Shown here: piece by piece, positions 50,291 through 59,094 of the stretch | Layout: every line of letters begins with the position of its first letter | How positions within the stretch are numbered: the first letter of the stretch is position 1 | Made by a program: the position numbers and the translations under genes | The notes under the pieces: generated by a model | The model's database searches: none | The model's input: the letters and a program-made list of their open reading frames with translations, nothing else | Told to the model about the DNA's origin: nothing | Source of the DNA: Candidatus Limiplasma pullicola | GTDB lineage: Bacteria; Bacillota; Clostridia; Christensenellales; Aristaeellaceae | NCBI GenBank assembly: GCA_018710985.1 | Contig: DVIV01000050.1 | Coordinates: 1 to 64,000, forward strand | Reading direction: 5' to 3' | Length of the DNA stretch: 64,000 bases

Positions 50291-51535
50291 TCATCTCTCC
50301 CGGCAGATTTCATCCAGCATGGCGGCGAACGCTTCCGCCGTCAGCTCACCTCCGGCAAACCTGTACATGGCCCCTTCGGACCGCTGAACCTGACGGGCCT
50401 GAAAAAACGGTTCCACATCGAAAAACAGCCATTCAGGGCGGTAGTGCTCCTGCCACTCACGGGTCAGGACATCGCCATTCGGGGAATAGGAAAAGTCGGG
50501 CGTACCGTACTGGCTTTCCTCGACTTTCTGAAACAGCATGCATTTGCGGGGCTGCCCATCTTCGGGACAGGTCATGTCGGCGATCAGCTCGCGGCATACC
50601 TGCGCGTAGGGGCTTCCCCTGCGCACGACGTAGAGAAAGCCATAGGCTTTGACCCGGACGGGCTCGTCCGTCGTAAGCCGCATGGGAAAGGCGTTGGTAT
50701 ACAGGTCCTCGGGGCCATAGGGCACATTTCCGCCATTGATATAAAGCGAGAGTGAGGCGGTGCCGGGCTTCTTTTCCGTCTGGACCAGTGCGCGGCCCAG
50801 CTCGCGGACACGGTTCGCCAGAGCGATAAACTCCGGTGTGCTGAAGCGGAAAGCTTCCCCCGCCGCCTGCTGCCGCATGACCCAACAGCGCCAGAGAAGA
50901 CCCGTCAGCCAGAGGGTGTAGCGCCGCTCGTCCCTTGGATAGCCGGCAAACTGGATCGTGTTCAGCCTCACGTTTCCCACGCTTCCTTCCTCTACCAGCG
51001 CCATCCACTTCTCGGCGAAGTCCAGCAGCTCCTCATAGCTTTGGGGCACGTCCGACACATCCAGTCCCGCAGCTTCCCACGCGGCGGGTGCGATCAGCGT
51101 GGGGCTTGCATGCACCCGTTCAAACATGCCATAAATAGCCCCATTCTCGCCGCTGACAAAGCGCCGGAACGGCTCGTATTGCTCCGAAACTGTTCGCCGG
51201 ATATCCGCATTTCCGCTCAAGTCCTCCACAAGCCCGCTGCCCAGCACCCTGGCCAGGTCGTAGGCATTGCTGTCCAACAGGTACAGGTCGGGGCCGTCCC
51301 CGCTTTGCAGTTCGTCCAGCAGGCGGTCCGTCAGGCTGGCGTAGTCTCCGGGAGAATAGTCGTAGTCAAAATGCAGGTTTTCATGAGGAATTTCGGGCAC
51401 ATGCTCATTGAGCCAGGCCGAAACCTCCCCGTTGTCGTTAACCAGTAAGCGCAGAGGACGCGCCGCTGCGCGGGCGGGCGCGAACTGGGCCGCCAGCAGG
51501 GTCATCGCCAGCACAAGCGCGGCGATTCGTTTCAT
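50291..51535 (-). CDS. Secreted solute-binding-protein-like protein, tandem copy 2
   Basis: A 414-residue paralogue of the preceding entry, with signal peptide ending near 'APARAAA-RPL' and no Cys. Shared blocks include 'PQSYEELLDFAEKW', 'ERRYTLWLTGLL' and 'FRFSTPEFIALANR'. It lies 48 bases upstream of copy 1 and 72 bases downstream of the anti-sigma-like gene, all on the same strand. ATG at 51535 follows AAAGGAG. It probably belongs to the ECF sigma transcript; function unknown. Confidence 0.72.
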   Translation of the reverse strand: MKRIAALVLAMTLLAAQFAPARAAARPLRLLVNDNGEVSAWLNEHVPEIPHENLHFDYDYSPGDYASLTDRLLDELQSGDGPDLYLLDSNAYDLARVLGSGLVEDLSGNADIRRTVSEQYEPFRRFVSGENGAIYGMFERVHASPTLIAPAAWEAAGLDVSDVPQSYEELLDFAEKWMALVEEGSVGNVRLNTIQFAGYPRDERRYTLWLTGLLWRCWVMRQQAAGEAFRFSTPEFIALANRVRELGRALVQTEKKPGTASLSLYINGGNVPYGPEDLYTNAFPMRLTTDEPVRVKAYGFLYVVRRGSPYAQVCRELIADMTCPEDGQPRKCMLFQKVEESQYGTPDFSYSPNGDVLTREWQEHYRPEWLFFDVEPFFQARQVQRSEGAMYRFAGGELTAEAFAAMLDEICRER

Positions 51536-51607
51536 TGTGCAGGATTCTCCTTTCACGGAAAAATGAGTTCAAAAAGCCGGACGGGCCAGCCGCCCGGCAA
51601 GGGCAGA

Positions 51608-52699
51608 TTAGTTCAGATGTGCGATCGTTTCCCCGCCCACGACCGTCACCTCGTCGGGAAGCGTCTCCAGCGAGGCGGGCACCTCCAGCGTTGCCACGGG
51701 CAGCGCCTCCGCGTCAGGGCATATGGACAGGCTCAACCCCATCGGCAGTGGCGCGCCGTCCGCGTCGCAGATGCTAAGGGTATGCAGCACGTCCAGCGCC
51801 TCTTCCCTGGTCATCCCCTCGGGGGCGGAGAAGGTGGCGCAAAGGTACACGCCGGTCGCGTACCGCTCGCCACGCACGCTTTCCAGCGTCAGGCCGTCAA
51901 ACGTGGCGTTTTCCTGCGGCAGGTAGGTCTTTTCCTCCAGAAGCGGGGCCACGGGCAGCGTCACTTCCTCCCGCGCCTCCCACTTTTCAAGCCTTTCACC
52001 CGTAATGGGGTCAAACTGCGTAACGGCCATGTACAGCGTGGCGTTCAGGTTGCCATCCACACTTCCGGGTGCCAGCATGGGCATGTTGAAGTAGACGATG
52101 GTGCCGTCCTCATTCCACAGGGCGTCCTCCATGGAACCCAGGTCGATTTCCGGGGGCAGCTCCACCAGCGCGCGCACGCCGTAGAGGGGCAGATCCAGCT
52201 CCTGCGCCGCCTCCAGCCACGTCTCCTGATAGTCCGAGAGGGAATAGAGGTTTGCGACGGTATCGGTGATGGCGCTGACAGAGTCGTAAATGTTGGTGTC
52301 GTTGGCGTAGAGCGCCTCGCCGCCGTCGGTCAGCCGAATGGCGGCGGAGCTTAGGACGATGCGCTTGTCCGTAAGCATCTGTTGATAGGTAAAGGTCATG
52401 GGGCCCACCTGATAGGTTTTGGACTTGCTGGCCGTTAACGCCTCCTGCGCCGACTTGGGGACAGCAATTCCGTACTGCTGATCGTAATAATCAATCCAGC
52501 CCAGCCGGACGGCCGCATAGGCCACCGCCATGGCCGCGATCAGGATGACGGCCGCGATCAGCGCGGCCCGATAAGAGAAGCGTTTCACAGGCTTTTCCTC
52601 CCCGACGGAGCGGGCGGCGTCCATCAGCGCGCGGTGGCAGGATTCCGGTACGGGACGAAAGGCCCGCTTTAGGTCCAGATGTTCCAAATCGCGTTTCAT
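51608..52699 (-). CDS. Membrane-anchored anti-sigma-like protein
   Basis: A 363-residue protein: about 42 cytoplasmic residues, one membrane helix (about 45-66), and a large outer domain. The zinc HxxxCxxC motif of ZAS anti-sigma factors is absent, so identification rests on its position: it overlaps the ECF sigma gene by 4 bases (ATGA) and has the one-helix layout. The outer part resembles DUF4179-type anti-sigma proteins of Firmicutes. It would hold the sigma factor until an envelope signal arrives. Confidence 0.7.
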   Translation of the reverse strand: MKRDLEHLDLKRAFRPVPESCHRALMDAARSVGEEKPVKRFSYRAALIAAVILIAAMAVAYAAVRLGWIDYYDQQYGIAVPKSAQEALTASKSKTYQVGPMTFTYQQMLTDKRIVLSSAAIRLTDGGEALYANDTNIYDSVSAITDTVANLYSLSDYQETWLEAAQELDLPLYGVRALVELPPEIDLGSMEDALWNEDGTIVYFNMPMLAPGSVDGNLNATLYMAVTQFDPITGERLEKWEAREEVTLPVAPLLEEKTYLPQENATFDGLTLESVRGERYATGVYLCATFSAPEGMTREEALDVLHTLSICDADGAPLPMGLSLSICPDAEALPVATLEVPASLETLPDEVTVVGGETIAHLN

Positions 52700-53154
52700 T
52701 CTGCCTCCAGCTCCTTTCTGAGTTGTTCCCTTGCGTTGTGAAGCCGGCTCCGGATGGTGGACTGTGGAAGGCGCAGCGCCTCGGCGATCTCGGCATAGCT
52801 CATGCCCTCGGCGTAGTGCAGAACCAGCGGCAGGCGCAAGCGCTCGGGCAGCTGTTCCAGCGCCATGGCCAGGCCGGGGTCCCGCGGTGGCACGGACTGC
52901 TCCGGGACTTCTTCCATAACGACGATGCGACGGTGCCTGCGACGGGTATCATAGCAGGTGTTGATAAGGATTCGCGTCACCCATGTGCGGAAGTAGCGGT
53001 CCTCGCGCAGGGTATGCCGCTTTTCCCATGCGCGAAGCGCCGTATCCTGCAGTGCGTCGCGGCAGGCGTCGTCATTTTGCAAAATGGTATACGCCACGCG
53101 GTAGAGCATCGCATGGTGCGCCTCCAGCTCCTCCACAAAGAAGTCTTTGTCCAT
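52696..53154 (-). CDS. ECF-type RNA polymerase sigma factor
   Basis: A 152-residue sigma-70 of ECF size. Region 2 is at about 15-75 ('DALQDTALRAWEKRHTLRE' and 'YFRTWVTRILINTCYD') and region 4 at about 95-150 ('EGMSYAEIAEALRLPQSTIRSRLH'). Start ATG follows a G-rich GGGGGTGGGGG. It heads a probable four-gene unit with the anti-sigma-like protein and two secreted proteins. Confidence 0.93.
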   Translation of the reverse strand: MDKDFFVEELEAHHAMLYRVAYTILQNDDACRDALQDTALRAWEKRHTLREDRYFRTWVTRILINTCYDTRRRHRRIVVMEEVPEQSVPPRDPGLAMALEQLPERLRLPLVLHYAEGMSYAEIAEALRLPQSTIRSRLHNAREQLRKELEAE

Positions 53155-53371
53155 TCCCCCACCCCCTTCGTAACGTTACACCCTTTAGACGGTTCAGGGC
53201 AAGCAATCCTCACGGCCAAAGAAAAAACTTTGCAGAAATCCGCAAAAAAAGTCCGCACCTTGCGGCCGCAGGTCCTGTGCGGGTGAAAAAAAGCAGGCTT
53301 TTTCGATTTATGGGAAAAACAGGATATGTTTTTTCGTTCTATTGTTATACAGGCAGAAAAGAGGGGATCTC

Positions 53372-54316
53372 ATGCGCAAAAATGTTTTGATCGGTTTTGT
53401 GCTGACGCTTGTTCTGGCGGCCGGGTGCGCCTTGGCTCAGGCATCTTACGATGACTATGACCCCGCAGCGCCGCTCCTCCCCGTGCTTGATGCGGATGTA
53501 CCGGACTGGCCCGCGTCCCCCACGGATGCGGAACTGATCGCATATACGCAGGCGCTGGCGGGCTGCGCCTACCTGCAGGCAGATGTATCCGGTGCAGACT
53601 GGGAGGTGGTTTCCTCCGCGGGCGGATACAGTGTATTTGCGAACGTCGAAGGCGGTGAGCGCTACACCTTCGTGTATCTGCCGGACGGACAGCTTGCCGC
53701 CTATCAGGCCGCGGAGCCCCTGCCGCCGGTATCGCAGCGCCTTGCGCCGCGGGAAGGCTTTGGCGACGAGCTGGCCGCCTATGCCCTGGCTTTTCTGGAT
53801 GCCGTTGCGCCCTCGGCACCCAACGGTCTTGAGGCGTTCACCGAAGCCGAACAGACAAATCATGAGGGCATCATCACAGGCAGCCTTTGCGCCCTGACCT
53901 ATACAACGGGCAGCCGTCGCGACGGCGCTTTCTTTGAAGTCGAGCTGGAGCCCGTCGCACGGATGGTTTCGTACCGGCTGAAGCCGGCCATGCTGCAGCA
54001 TCTGTGGTCAACAATCCTGCTTCCCCGCAGGACGCCTTCACTATCCGTGGTCAGCGCCCCGGATAGCGAAGCCGGTCTTCCTGCGCCGGAGACACTTTTA
54101 CCTGCGGTGAAGGACTGCCTGAAAGAGCGCTATGGGGAAACGGATATCAGCCTGGGCCGGTTTGATATCGAATGCGAGCTGCTCGAAGACGTGTGGTTCT
54201 TCCGCTTCTGCTGCGGCTCGACCGGCGACGGCTTTTTGGATCACTATCAGGTCTGGACGGACGCAAATACGGGCGAAATCGTGGAAGCTGCCGCCGCGGA
54301 AGAGGGAAAGGGCTAG
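53372..54316 (+). CDS. Secreted protein of unknown function, possibly PepSY-like
   Basis: A 314-residue exported protein. The signal peptide (about 1-23) contains 'LAAGCALAQA'; the Cys is not in a full lipobox, so signal peptidase I cleavage after ALAQA is more likely. The C-terminal 'DHYQVWTDANTGEIVEAAA' resembles the end of a PepSY repeat and a similar 'FFEVELEPVARMVSY' lies earlier. No firm family. ATG at 53372 follows AGAGGGG. It is divergent from the ECF sigma gene and could be in its regulon. Confidence 0.55.
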   Translation: MRKNVLIGFVLTLVLAAGCALAQASYDDYDPAAPLLPVLDADVPDWPASPTDAELIAYTQALAGCAYLQADVSGADWEVVSSAGGYSVFANVEGGERYTFVYLPDGQLAAYQAAEPLPPVSQRLAPREGFGDELAAYALAFLDAVAPSAPNGLEAFTEAEQTNHEGIITGSLCALTYTTGSRRDGAFFEVELEPVARMVSYRLKPAMLQHLWSTILLPRRTPSLSVVSAPDSEAGLPAPETLLPAVKDCLKERYGETDISLGRFDIECELLEDVWFFRFCCGSTGDGFLDHYQVWTDANTGEIVEAAAAEEGKG

Positions 54317-54343
54317 GCGAAGACAACGGCATCGAAACAGGCA

Positions 54344-55021
54344 TCAGCGTGCCATTTGCCGGATGCCCCTGAGCAGCATGCGAATCGTGACGGACACAAT
54401 GATAATATAAATCACCGCGCTGGAGCCCGCGGACACAAGCAGCATATCCTCGCCTTTCTGTTTCACCATAATCAGCGTGTTTTGAAGGGTCAAAATGGAA
54501 ACCAGCGCGTCAATGAGGTTCACCGTCCGCAGCTCCATGATGAGCGGATCTCCGCAGGCCCTGCGGCTCTGCCTTCTGAAGTGGATGGAGGCCATGGTGA
54601 TCTTATAGGTGGTATAGGCTGCCATGGCGATGGCGGACACAAGCCCCATATTGACGGGCGCATCCAAAAGGACCATAAGGATGATGGGCAGCAGAAGAGA
54701 AACGTCCAGCGCCAGCATCAGTGCGGCGCTGATGAGAAACGTCCGGTAGCGGAAACGGGGCCGGTCCGCTTCCGGACGGATGCGGTTGCGCTTTTCCGTC
54801 AGAAGAATGCAGCCCCGAATGGCCATCAGGAGAAGATAGAACGCACAGATTCCCCAATGCCAGACCGAACGGTACAGAATCCCCAGGCAGCCGTGATAGA
54901 GGGCAAAGAGCACCGTGCAGGCAAAGGAAAAGCTCGCGCTGATCAGGGTTTTGTAGATATAGTCATCCTTCCAGGCTTCCACAAAAGGGCCAATCCAGCC
55001 GTATTTCTTCTTACCTTCCAT
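54344..55021 (-). CDS. Uncharacterised integral membrane protein
   Basis: A 225-residue protein with about six membrane segments (roughly 25-48, 52-72, 90-115, 120-145, 165-185, 195-218) and a basic loop near 72-88 and 148-155. No recognised motif. I use the ATG at 55021 because GGAG lies ten bases before it; an ATG at 55030 is too close. It is convergent with the secreted protein gene, 27 bases apart. Confidence 0.6.
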   Translation of the reverse strand: MEGKKKYGWIGPFVEAWKDDYIYKTLISASFSFACTVLFALYHGCLGILYRSVWHWGICAFYLLLMAIRGCILLTEKRNRIRPEADRPRFRYRTFLISAALMLALDVSLLLPIILMVLLDAPVNMGLVSAIAMAAYTTYKITMASIHFRRQSRRACGDPLIMELRTVNLIDALVSILTLQNTLIMVKQKGEDMLLVSAGSSAVIYIIIVSVTIRMLLRGIRQMAR

Positions 55022-55271
55022 GCGTTGCATTCTCCGGTCTTACGCAGTTTTCGGTGATGCGCCGGGCGGCATGAACGCATTTGCTTTCCGATCTGTTCAT
55101 TTCATTGCCGTCCCTTTTCCTCGTATTCCGCTGATTTCCCTGACAAACCGGATGATCTGTTTGTCTTTTTCGGCCTGAAGCAGCTTCGGCTATGAATTTG
55201 GCTGATTGCAGGGCTTTGCATTCGCATGCCCGTTTTGCGGGGTATTCCGGCCGTAATATGATGTTATATAG

Positions 55272-55315
55272 AAAAAATCTCAATTTTGATACTTGGGATA
55301 TCAAAATTGAGATTT
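55272..55315 (-). terminator. Terminator downstream of tRNA-Pro
   Basis: A 16-bp or longer AT-rich stem (AATCTCAATTTTGATA and its complement) with a 7-base loop and a T-run on the minus strand. Confidence 0.9.
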
Positions 55316-55319
55316 TGCA

Positions 55320-55396
55320 TGGTCTGGGTGAGAGGATTTGAACCTCCGGCCTCTTGAACCCCATTCAAGCACGCTACCAAACTGCGCCACACCCAG
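55320..55396 (-). tRNA. tRNA-Pro(GGG)
   Basis: Minus strand forms a 77-base cloverleaf starting CTGGGTG and ending CACCCAGACCA with encoded CCA. The anticodon stem CTTGA/TCAAG encloses ATGGGGT, giving anticodon GGG for codons CCC/CCT. The T-loop is GGTTCAAATCC. Confidence 0.92.
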
Positions 55397-55439
55397 GCAT
55401 TCGTGTTCTGATCTGCACCGCTTTCAGAGCACAGGTGAT

Positions 55440-55468
55440 ATTATACCTGCCTTCCCCTTGGTTGTCAA
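55440..55468 (-). promoter_or_regulatory. Consensus promoter of tRNA-Pro
   Basis: Minus strand TTGACA (55468-55463), 17-base spacer, TATAAT (55445-55440): a perfect sigma-70 match. Confidence 0.88.
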
Positions 55469-55546
55469 GCGTTTCTTTTTGCAATTTTGCGTTTTTTTTC
55501 GAGCGTGCGCGTCGAAAAAAACAGGCGAATTTTGTGAAAAACGATA

Positions 55547-55575
55547 TTGACATTGTACGGTGATTGTGGTTTAAT
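55547..55575 (+). promoter_or_regulatory. Promoter of the second polyamine operon
   Basis: TTGACA (55547-55552), 17-base spacer, TTTAAT (55570-55575), upstream of the XRE-cupin gene. Confidence 0.72.
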
Positions 55576-55588
55576 ATCCTCTGCTTTG

Positions 55589-55609
55589 AAGTTTACTATT
55601 TCTAAACTT
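55589..55609. promoter_or_regulatory. Inverted repeat downstream of the XRE-cupin promoter
   Basis: AAGTTTA - 7 bases - TAAACTT, perfect 7-base arms, in the untranslated leader about 10 bases after the expected start. A plausible operator for the XRE-cupin regulator. Confidence 0.5.
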
Positions 55610-55661
55610 TCGGTCAGATGCGGTCAGGGACCGCACCCGACGCTTCAAGGAGGTCAGCGCC

Positions 55662-56201
55662 ATGGAGATCGGTGAACGGCTTCGCGAGCTGCGCATCCAG
55701 CGGGGTCTTACCCAGGAGGAACTCGCCGACCGCTGCGAGCTGAGCAAAGGCTTTATCTCTCAGGTCGAGCGGGACCTTGCCTCCCCCTCCATCGCCACGC
55801 TCAAGGACATGCTGGAATGTCTGGGCGTAACGCTGCAGAGCTTTTTCAGCGACGACAGCAACGAAAAGGTGGTTTTTGCCCCGCAGGACATGTTTGAAAA
55901 AGAGGATGAGGAAGCGGGGCACAAAATCACCTGGCTGGTCCCGGACGCGCAGAAAAACAGCATGGAGCCGATTTTGCTGGAACTTGCGCCCGGCGGCAAA
56001 AGCCCGGTGCTCCCCCCGCTGGAGAGTGAGGAATTCGGCTTTGTGCTGCGCGGACAGGTGACGCTGGTGGCGGGCAAGCGCAGCTACACGGTGAAAAAGG
56101 GCGACAGCTTCTGCCTGCGTCCCAGCGCCGCGCATTACCTGGAGAACGTGAGCGCCCGTCCTGCAGCCGTCCTGTGGGTTTCCACACCGCCCAGCTTTTG
56201 A
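55662..56201 (+). CDS. XRE-cupin regulator of the second polyamine operon
   Basis: A 179-residue regulator: an XRE helix-turn-helix at residues 5-60 ('LRIQRGLTQEELADRC', 'SKGFISQVERDLASPS') and a cupin domain at about 105-178 ('SEEFGFVLRGQVTLVAGKRSYTVKKGDSFC', split over two strands). This layout is that of PuuR, the putrescine-responsive repressor of E. coli, and of many regulators encoded ahead of potABCD in Firmicutes. It precedes potA by 31 bases. Direct sensing of a polyamine by the cupin is inference. Confidence 0.88.
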   Translation: MEIGERLRELRIQRGLTQEELADRCELSKGFISQVERDLASPSIATLKDMLECLGVTLQSFFSDDSNEKVVFAPQDMFEKEDEEAGHKITWLVPDAQKNSMEPILLELAPGGKSPVLPPLESEEFGFVLRGQVTLVAGKRSYTVKKGDSFCLRPSAAHYLENVSARPAAVLWVSTPPSF

Positions 56202-56232
56202 TTCCCATTCTCAGACGAAGGAGAACGCGGCC

Positions 56233-57300
56233 ATGATTGACAAGCAGCATCTGATCGACCTCAAGGGCGTTTCCAAGGAGTTTGACGGCACGAGGGTCCT
56301 GAGCAACATCGACCTGTATGTGCGCAAGAAGGAGTTTGTGACATTGCTGGGTCCCAGCGGCTGCGGCAAGACGACCACGCTTCGCATCATCGGCGGCTTT
56401 GAATACCCCACGGAGGGCACCGTGTTCTTTGAGGGGCGGGACATCACCGACCTGCCGCCCTACAAGCGCCGCGTGAATACGGTTTTCCAGAAATACGCGC
56501 TGTTCCCCCACCTCAACGTGCAGGAGAACATCGCCTTTGGCCTCAAAATCGCCAAGGTGCCGCGCGACGAGATCAAAAAGCGCGTGGAGCGGATGCTGGA
56601 CCTGGTCAACCTCAGCGGCTATGGCAAGCGCAGCGTGGACCAGCTCTCCGGCGGCCAGCAGCAGCGCATCGCCATCGCGCGCGCGCTGGTCAACGAGCCG
56701 GAGGTGCTGCTTCTGGACGAACCGCTGGGCGCGCTGGATCTGAAGCTGCGCAAGGAGATGCAGCTGGAGCTGAAAAGCATGCAGCAGCGCCTAGGCATCA
56801 CCTTCATCTATGTCACCCACGACCAGGAGGAGGCGCTCACCATGAGCGACACCGTAGTGGTCATGCGTGACGGCCATATCTTGCAGATCGGCGACCCCAA
56901 GCGCATCTATGACGAGCCGGTGAACGCCTTTGTGGCCGACTTCATTGGCGAGAGCAATATCCTGCGCGGCACCATGGTGCGCGACGAGCTGGTGCACTTC
57001 AGCGGCAACGACTTCCCCTGCGTGGACTCCGGCTTCGGCGAAAATGCGCCGGTGGACGTGGTGGTGCGCCCGGAGGACATCATGCTCGTGGGCGAGGATA
57101 TTGGGCAGATCAGCGGTGTGGTCAAGAGCGTCCTGTTCAAGGGCGTGCATTACGAAATGATGATCGATACCGGCGAGACGATCTTCAAGGTGCATTCCAC
57201 CGTCATGCAGCCGCAGGGCTCGCGGGTTGGCATCAACATCGTGCCCTTTAACATCCATATCATGAAGCCCATGCCCAAGGAGGAGCCGCAGGATGTATAA
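56233..57300 (+). CDS. potA: Spermidine/putrescine ABC transporter ATP-binding protein (locus 2)
   Basis: A 355-residue ATPase, paralogue of 35481-36575. Walker A '[14 protein letters not shown]', Q-loop '[13 protein letters not shown]', signature '[15 protein letters not shown]', Walker B '[15 protein letters not shown]', switch His '[10 protein letters not shown]', and a C-terminal TOBE region. It overlaps potB by 8 bases. Confidence 0.94.
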   Translation: MIDKQHLIDLKGVSKEFDGTRVLSNIDLYVRKKEFVTLLGPSGCGKTTTLRIIGGFEYPTEGTVFFEGRDITDLPPYKRRVNTVFQKYALFPHLNVQENIAFGLKIAKVPRDEIKKRVERMLDLVNLSGYGKRSVDQLSGGQQQRIAIARALVNEPEVLLLDEPLGALDLKLRKEMQLELKSMQQRLGITFIYVTHDQEEALTMSDTVVVMRDGHILQIGDPKRIYDEPVNAFVADFIGESNILRGTMVRDELVHFSGNDFPCVDSGFGENAPVDVVVRPEDIMLVGEDIGQISGVVKSVLFKGVHYEMMIDTGETIFKVHSTVMQPQGSRVGINIVPFNIHIMKPMPKEEPQDV

Positions 57301-58279
57301 CATGTCGCTGCCCTGGTGGGGCTGGGCGCTGATGGGCGCAGGGCTGGTGTGCTTTGTGGCGCTGGTGGCGCTGTCTGTGCGCCGCAACCATGGCATCAAG
57401 CGCAGCCTGTTCGCCTCGCCCTATACGCTGTGGATGATCATTTTCACCGTATTGCCCTGCATTCTGGTGGCGTACTACGCCTTTACCGATGCCAACGGGG
57501 CCTTTACGCTGGACAACTTCCGCCACTTCTGGGACTCCAACTACACCAAGAACCAGCTCTACGCCCAGATGGGCCCGGAGGCCGCGGCGTTTATTTCGCG
57601 CGGCACGGTCAATGTCGATACGCTGGTCTACTCGCTGTGGATGGCCTTCCTGTGCACGCTCATCAGCCTCCTGCTGGGCTATCCGGCCGCGCTGTACATG
57701 GCGGACCGGAACATGAAGATCGGCTCCACCATCGTGGTGCTCTTCATCATCCCCATGTGGATGAACTTCCTTCTGCGCACCATCGCCTGGATGAGCCTTC
57801 TGGAGGACCAGGGGCTGATCAACAACTTCCTGCGCCTGCTGGGCTTTGACGGCGTGCAGCTGATGTACAATTCCGGCGCGGTGCTCCTGGGCATGGTATA
57901 CAACTTCCTGCCCTTCATGGTCTTCCCCATCTACACGTCGCTGAGCAAGCTGGACCCGCAGCTGGGCGAGGCCGCACAGGACCTGGGCTGCAATGCCTGG
58001 AACAAGTTTGTGCGCGTAACGGCCCCGCTGAGCCTGCCGGGCGTGATCAGCGGCATCACGATGGTGTTCATGCCGTCGGTCACTACCTTCTTCATCCCCC
58101 GCATTCTGGGCGGCGGCAACACCATGATGTTTGGCGACCTGATTGAAAGCAAGTTCCTCACCGAGGGCAACTGGAACGTGGGCAGCGCGCTGAGCCTGAT
58201 CATGATGATCCTGATTCTGGTGAGTCTGAGCATCCTGCGCAAGGCCGATCCCGAGGGCGAAGGAGGGTCGCTGATATGA
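57293..58279 (+). CDS. potB: Spermidine/putrescine ABC transporter permease (locus 2)
   Basis: A 328-residue permease. An extra membrane helix at about 8-30 precedes the usual six, which makes it some 40 residues longer than the locus 1 protein. EAA loop 'GEAAQDLGCNAWNKFVRVTA' near residue 223. It overlaps potC by 4 bases. Confidence 0.92.
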   Translation: MYNMSLPWWGWALMGAGLVCFVALVALSVRRNHGIKRSLFASPYTLWMIIFTVLPCILVAYYAFTDANGAFTLDNFRHFWDSNYTKNQLYAQMGPEAAAFISRGTVNVDTLVYSLWMAFLCTLISLLLGYPAALYMADRNMKIGSTIVVLFIIPMWMNFLLRTIAWMSLLEDQGLINNFLRLLGFDGVQLMYNSGAVLLGMVYNFLPFMVFPIYTSLSKLDPQLGEAAQDLGCNAWNKFVRVTAPLSLPGVISGITMVFMPSVTTFFIPRILGGGNTMMFGDLIESKFLTEGNWNVGSALSLIMMILILVSLSILRKADPEGEGGSLI

Positions 58280-59061
58280 GAAAGCCACGGCTGTTCTTCA
58301 AAAAGTTCTACCTGGCCATCATCATGCTCTTCCTCTATATTCCCATCGTGGTGATGATCTTCCAGTCCTTCAACGCCGGCAAGAGCCGCGCCAAATGGGA
58401 AGGCTTCTCCTTCAGGTGGTATGCCGAATTGTTCCGCGATCGTTCCATCATGCAGGCGCTTCAGGTGACAATTGCGGTAGCCGTCATCGCCGCCATCATC
58501 GCCACCATTTTGGGCACGCTCGCGGCCATCGGTATCTACAGCATGAAAAAGCGGCCTCAGAGCGTGATGATGACGCTGACCAACATCCCCATGACCATGC
58601 CGGACATCGTGACGGGCATTTCGCTGATGCTGCTGTTCCTCTTTACGAAGGTGGAGCGCGGGCTGATTACGATGATCATGGCGCACATCACCTTCAACAC
58701 GCCCTACGTCATCCTGTCCGTTATGCCCAAGCTCAAGCAGATGAACAAGCACAGCTACGAGGCTGCGCTGGACCTGGGCGCGACCCCCGGCTATGCCCTG
58801 ACCCACGTGATCATCCCCGAGATCCGCCAGGGCATCATCACCGGCGCCATGCTGGCCTTCACCCTCTCGCTGGATGACTTCACCATCAGCTACTTCACCA
58901 CCAGCCCTATGGTGCAAAACCTCTCCACGCTCATCTATTCCAAGGCGCGCATCGGCATCGACCCGACGCTCAACGCCCTGAGCGCGCTGATGTTCGTGGC
59001 ACTGCTGGTGCTGCTTATCATCGTCAACCGCCGGACCGCTGACAACAGCCAAAAGGCGTGA
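58276..59061 (+). CDS. potC: Spermidine/putrescine ABC transporter permease (locus 2)
   Basis: A 261-residue permease with six membrane helices and EAA loop 'YEAALDLGATPGYALTHVII'. The start overlaps the potB stop (ATGA). It follows the same order as locus 1. Confidence 0.93.
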   Translation: MRKPRLFFKKFYLAIIMLFLYIPIVVMIFQSFNAGKSRAKWEGFSFRWYAELFRDRSIMQALQVTIAVAVIAAIIATILGTLAAIGIYSMKKRPQSVMMTLTNIPMTMPDIVTGISLMLLFLFTKVERGLITMIMAHITFNTPYVILSVMPKLKQMNKHSYEAALDLGATPGYALTHVIIPEIRQGIITGAMLAFTLSLDDFTISYFTTSPMVQNLSTLIYSKARIGIDPTLNALSALMFVALLVLLIIVNRRTADNSQKA

Positions 59062-59094
59062 CGCATATCCCCAGAAACTTTAGGAGGTACTGTC

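Noticed and set aside
53170..53196. ECF-type promoter TGAACC-15-CGTTAC before the sigma gene on the minus strand
   Set aside because: The expected start would fall within the ribosome binding site, leaving no leader, so the match is likely chance.
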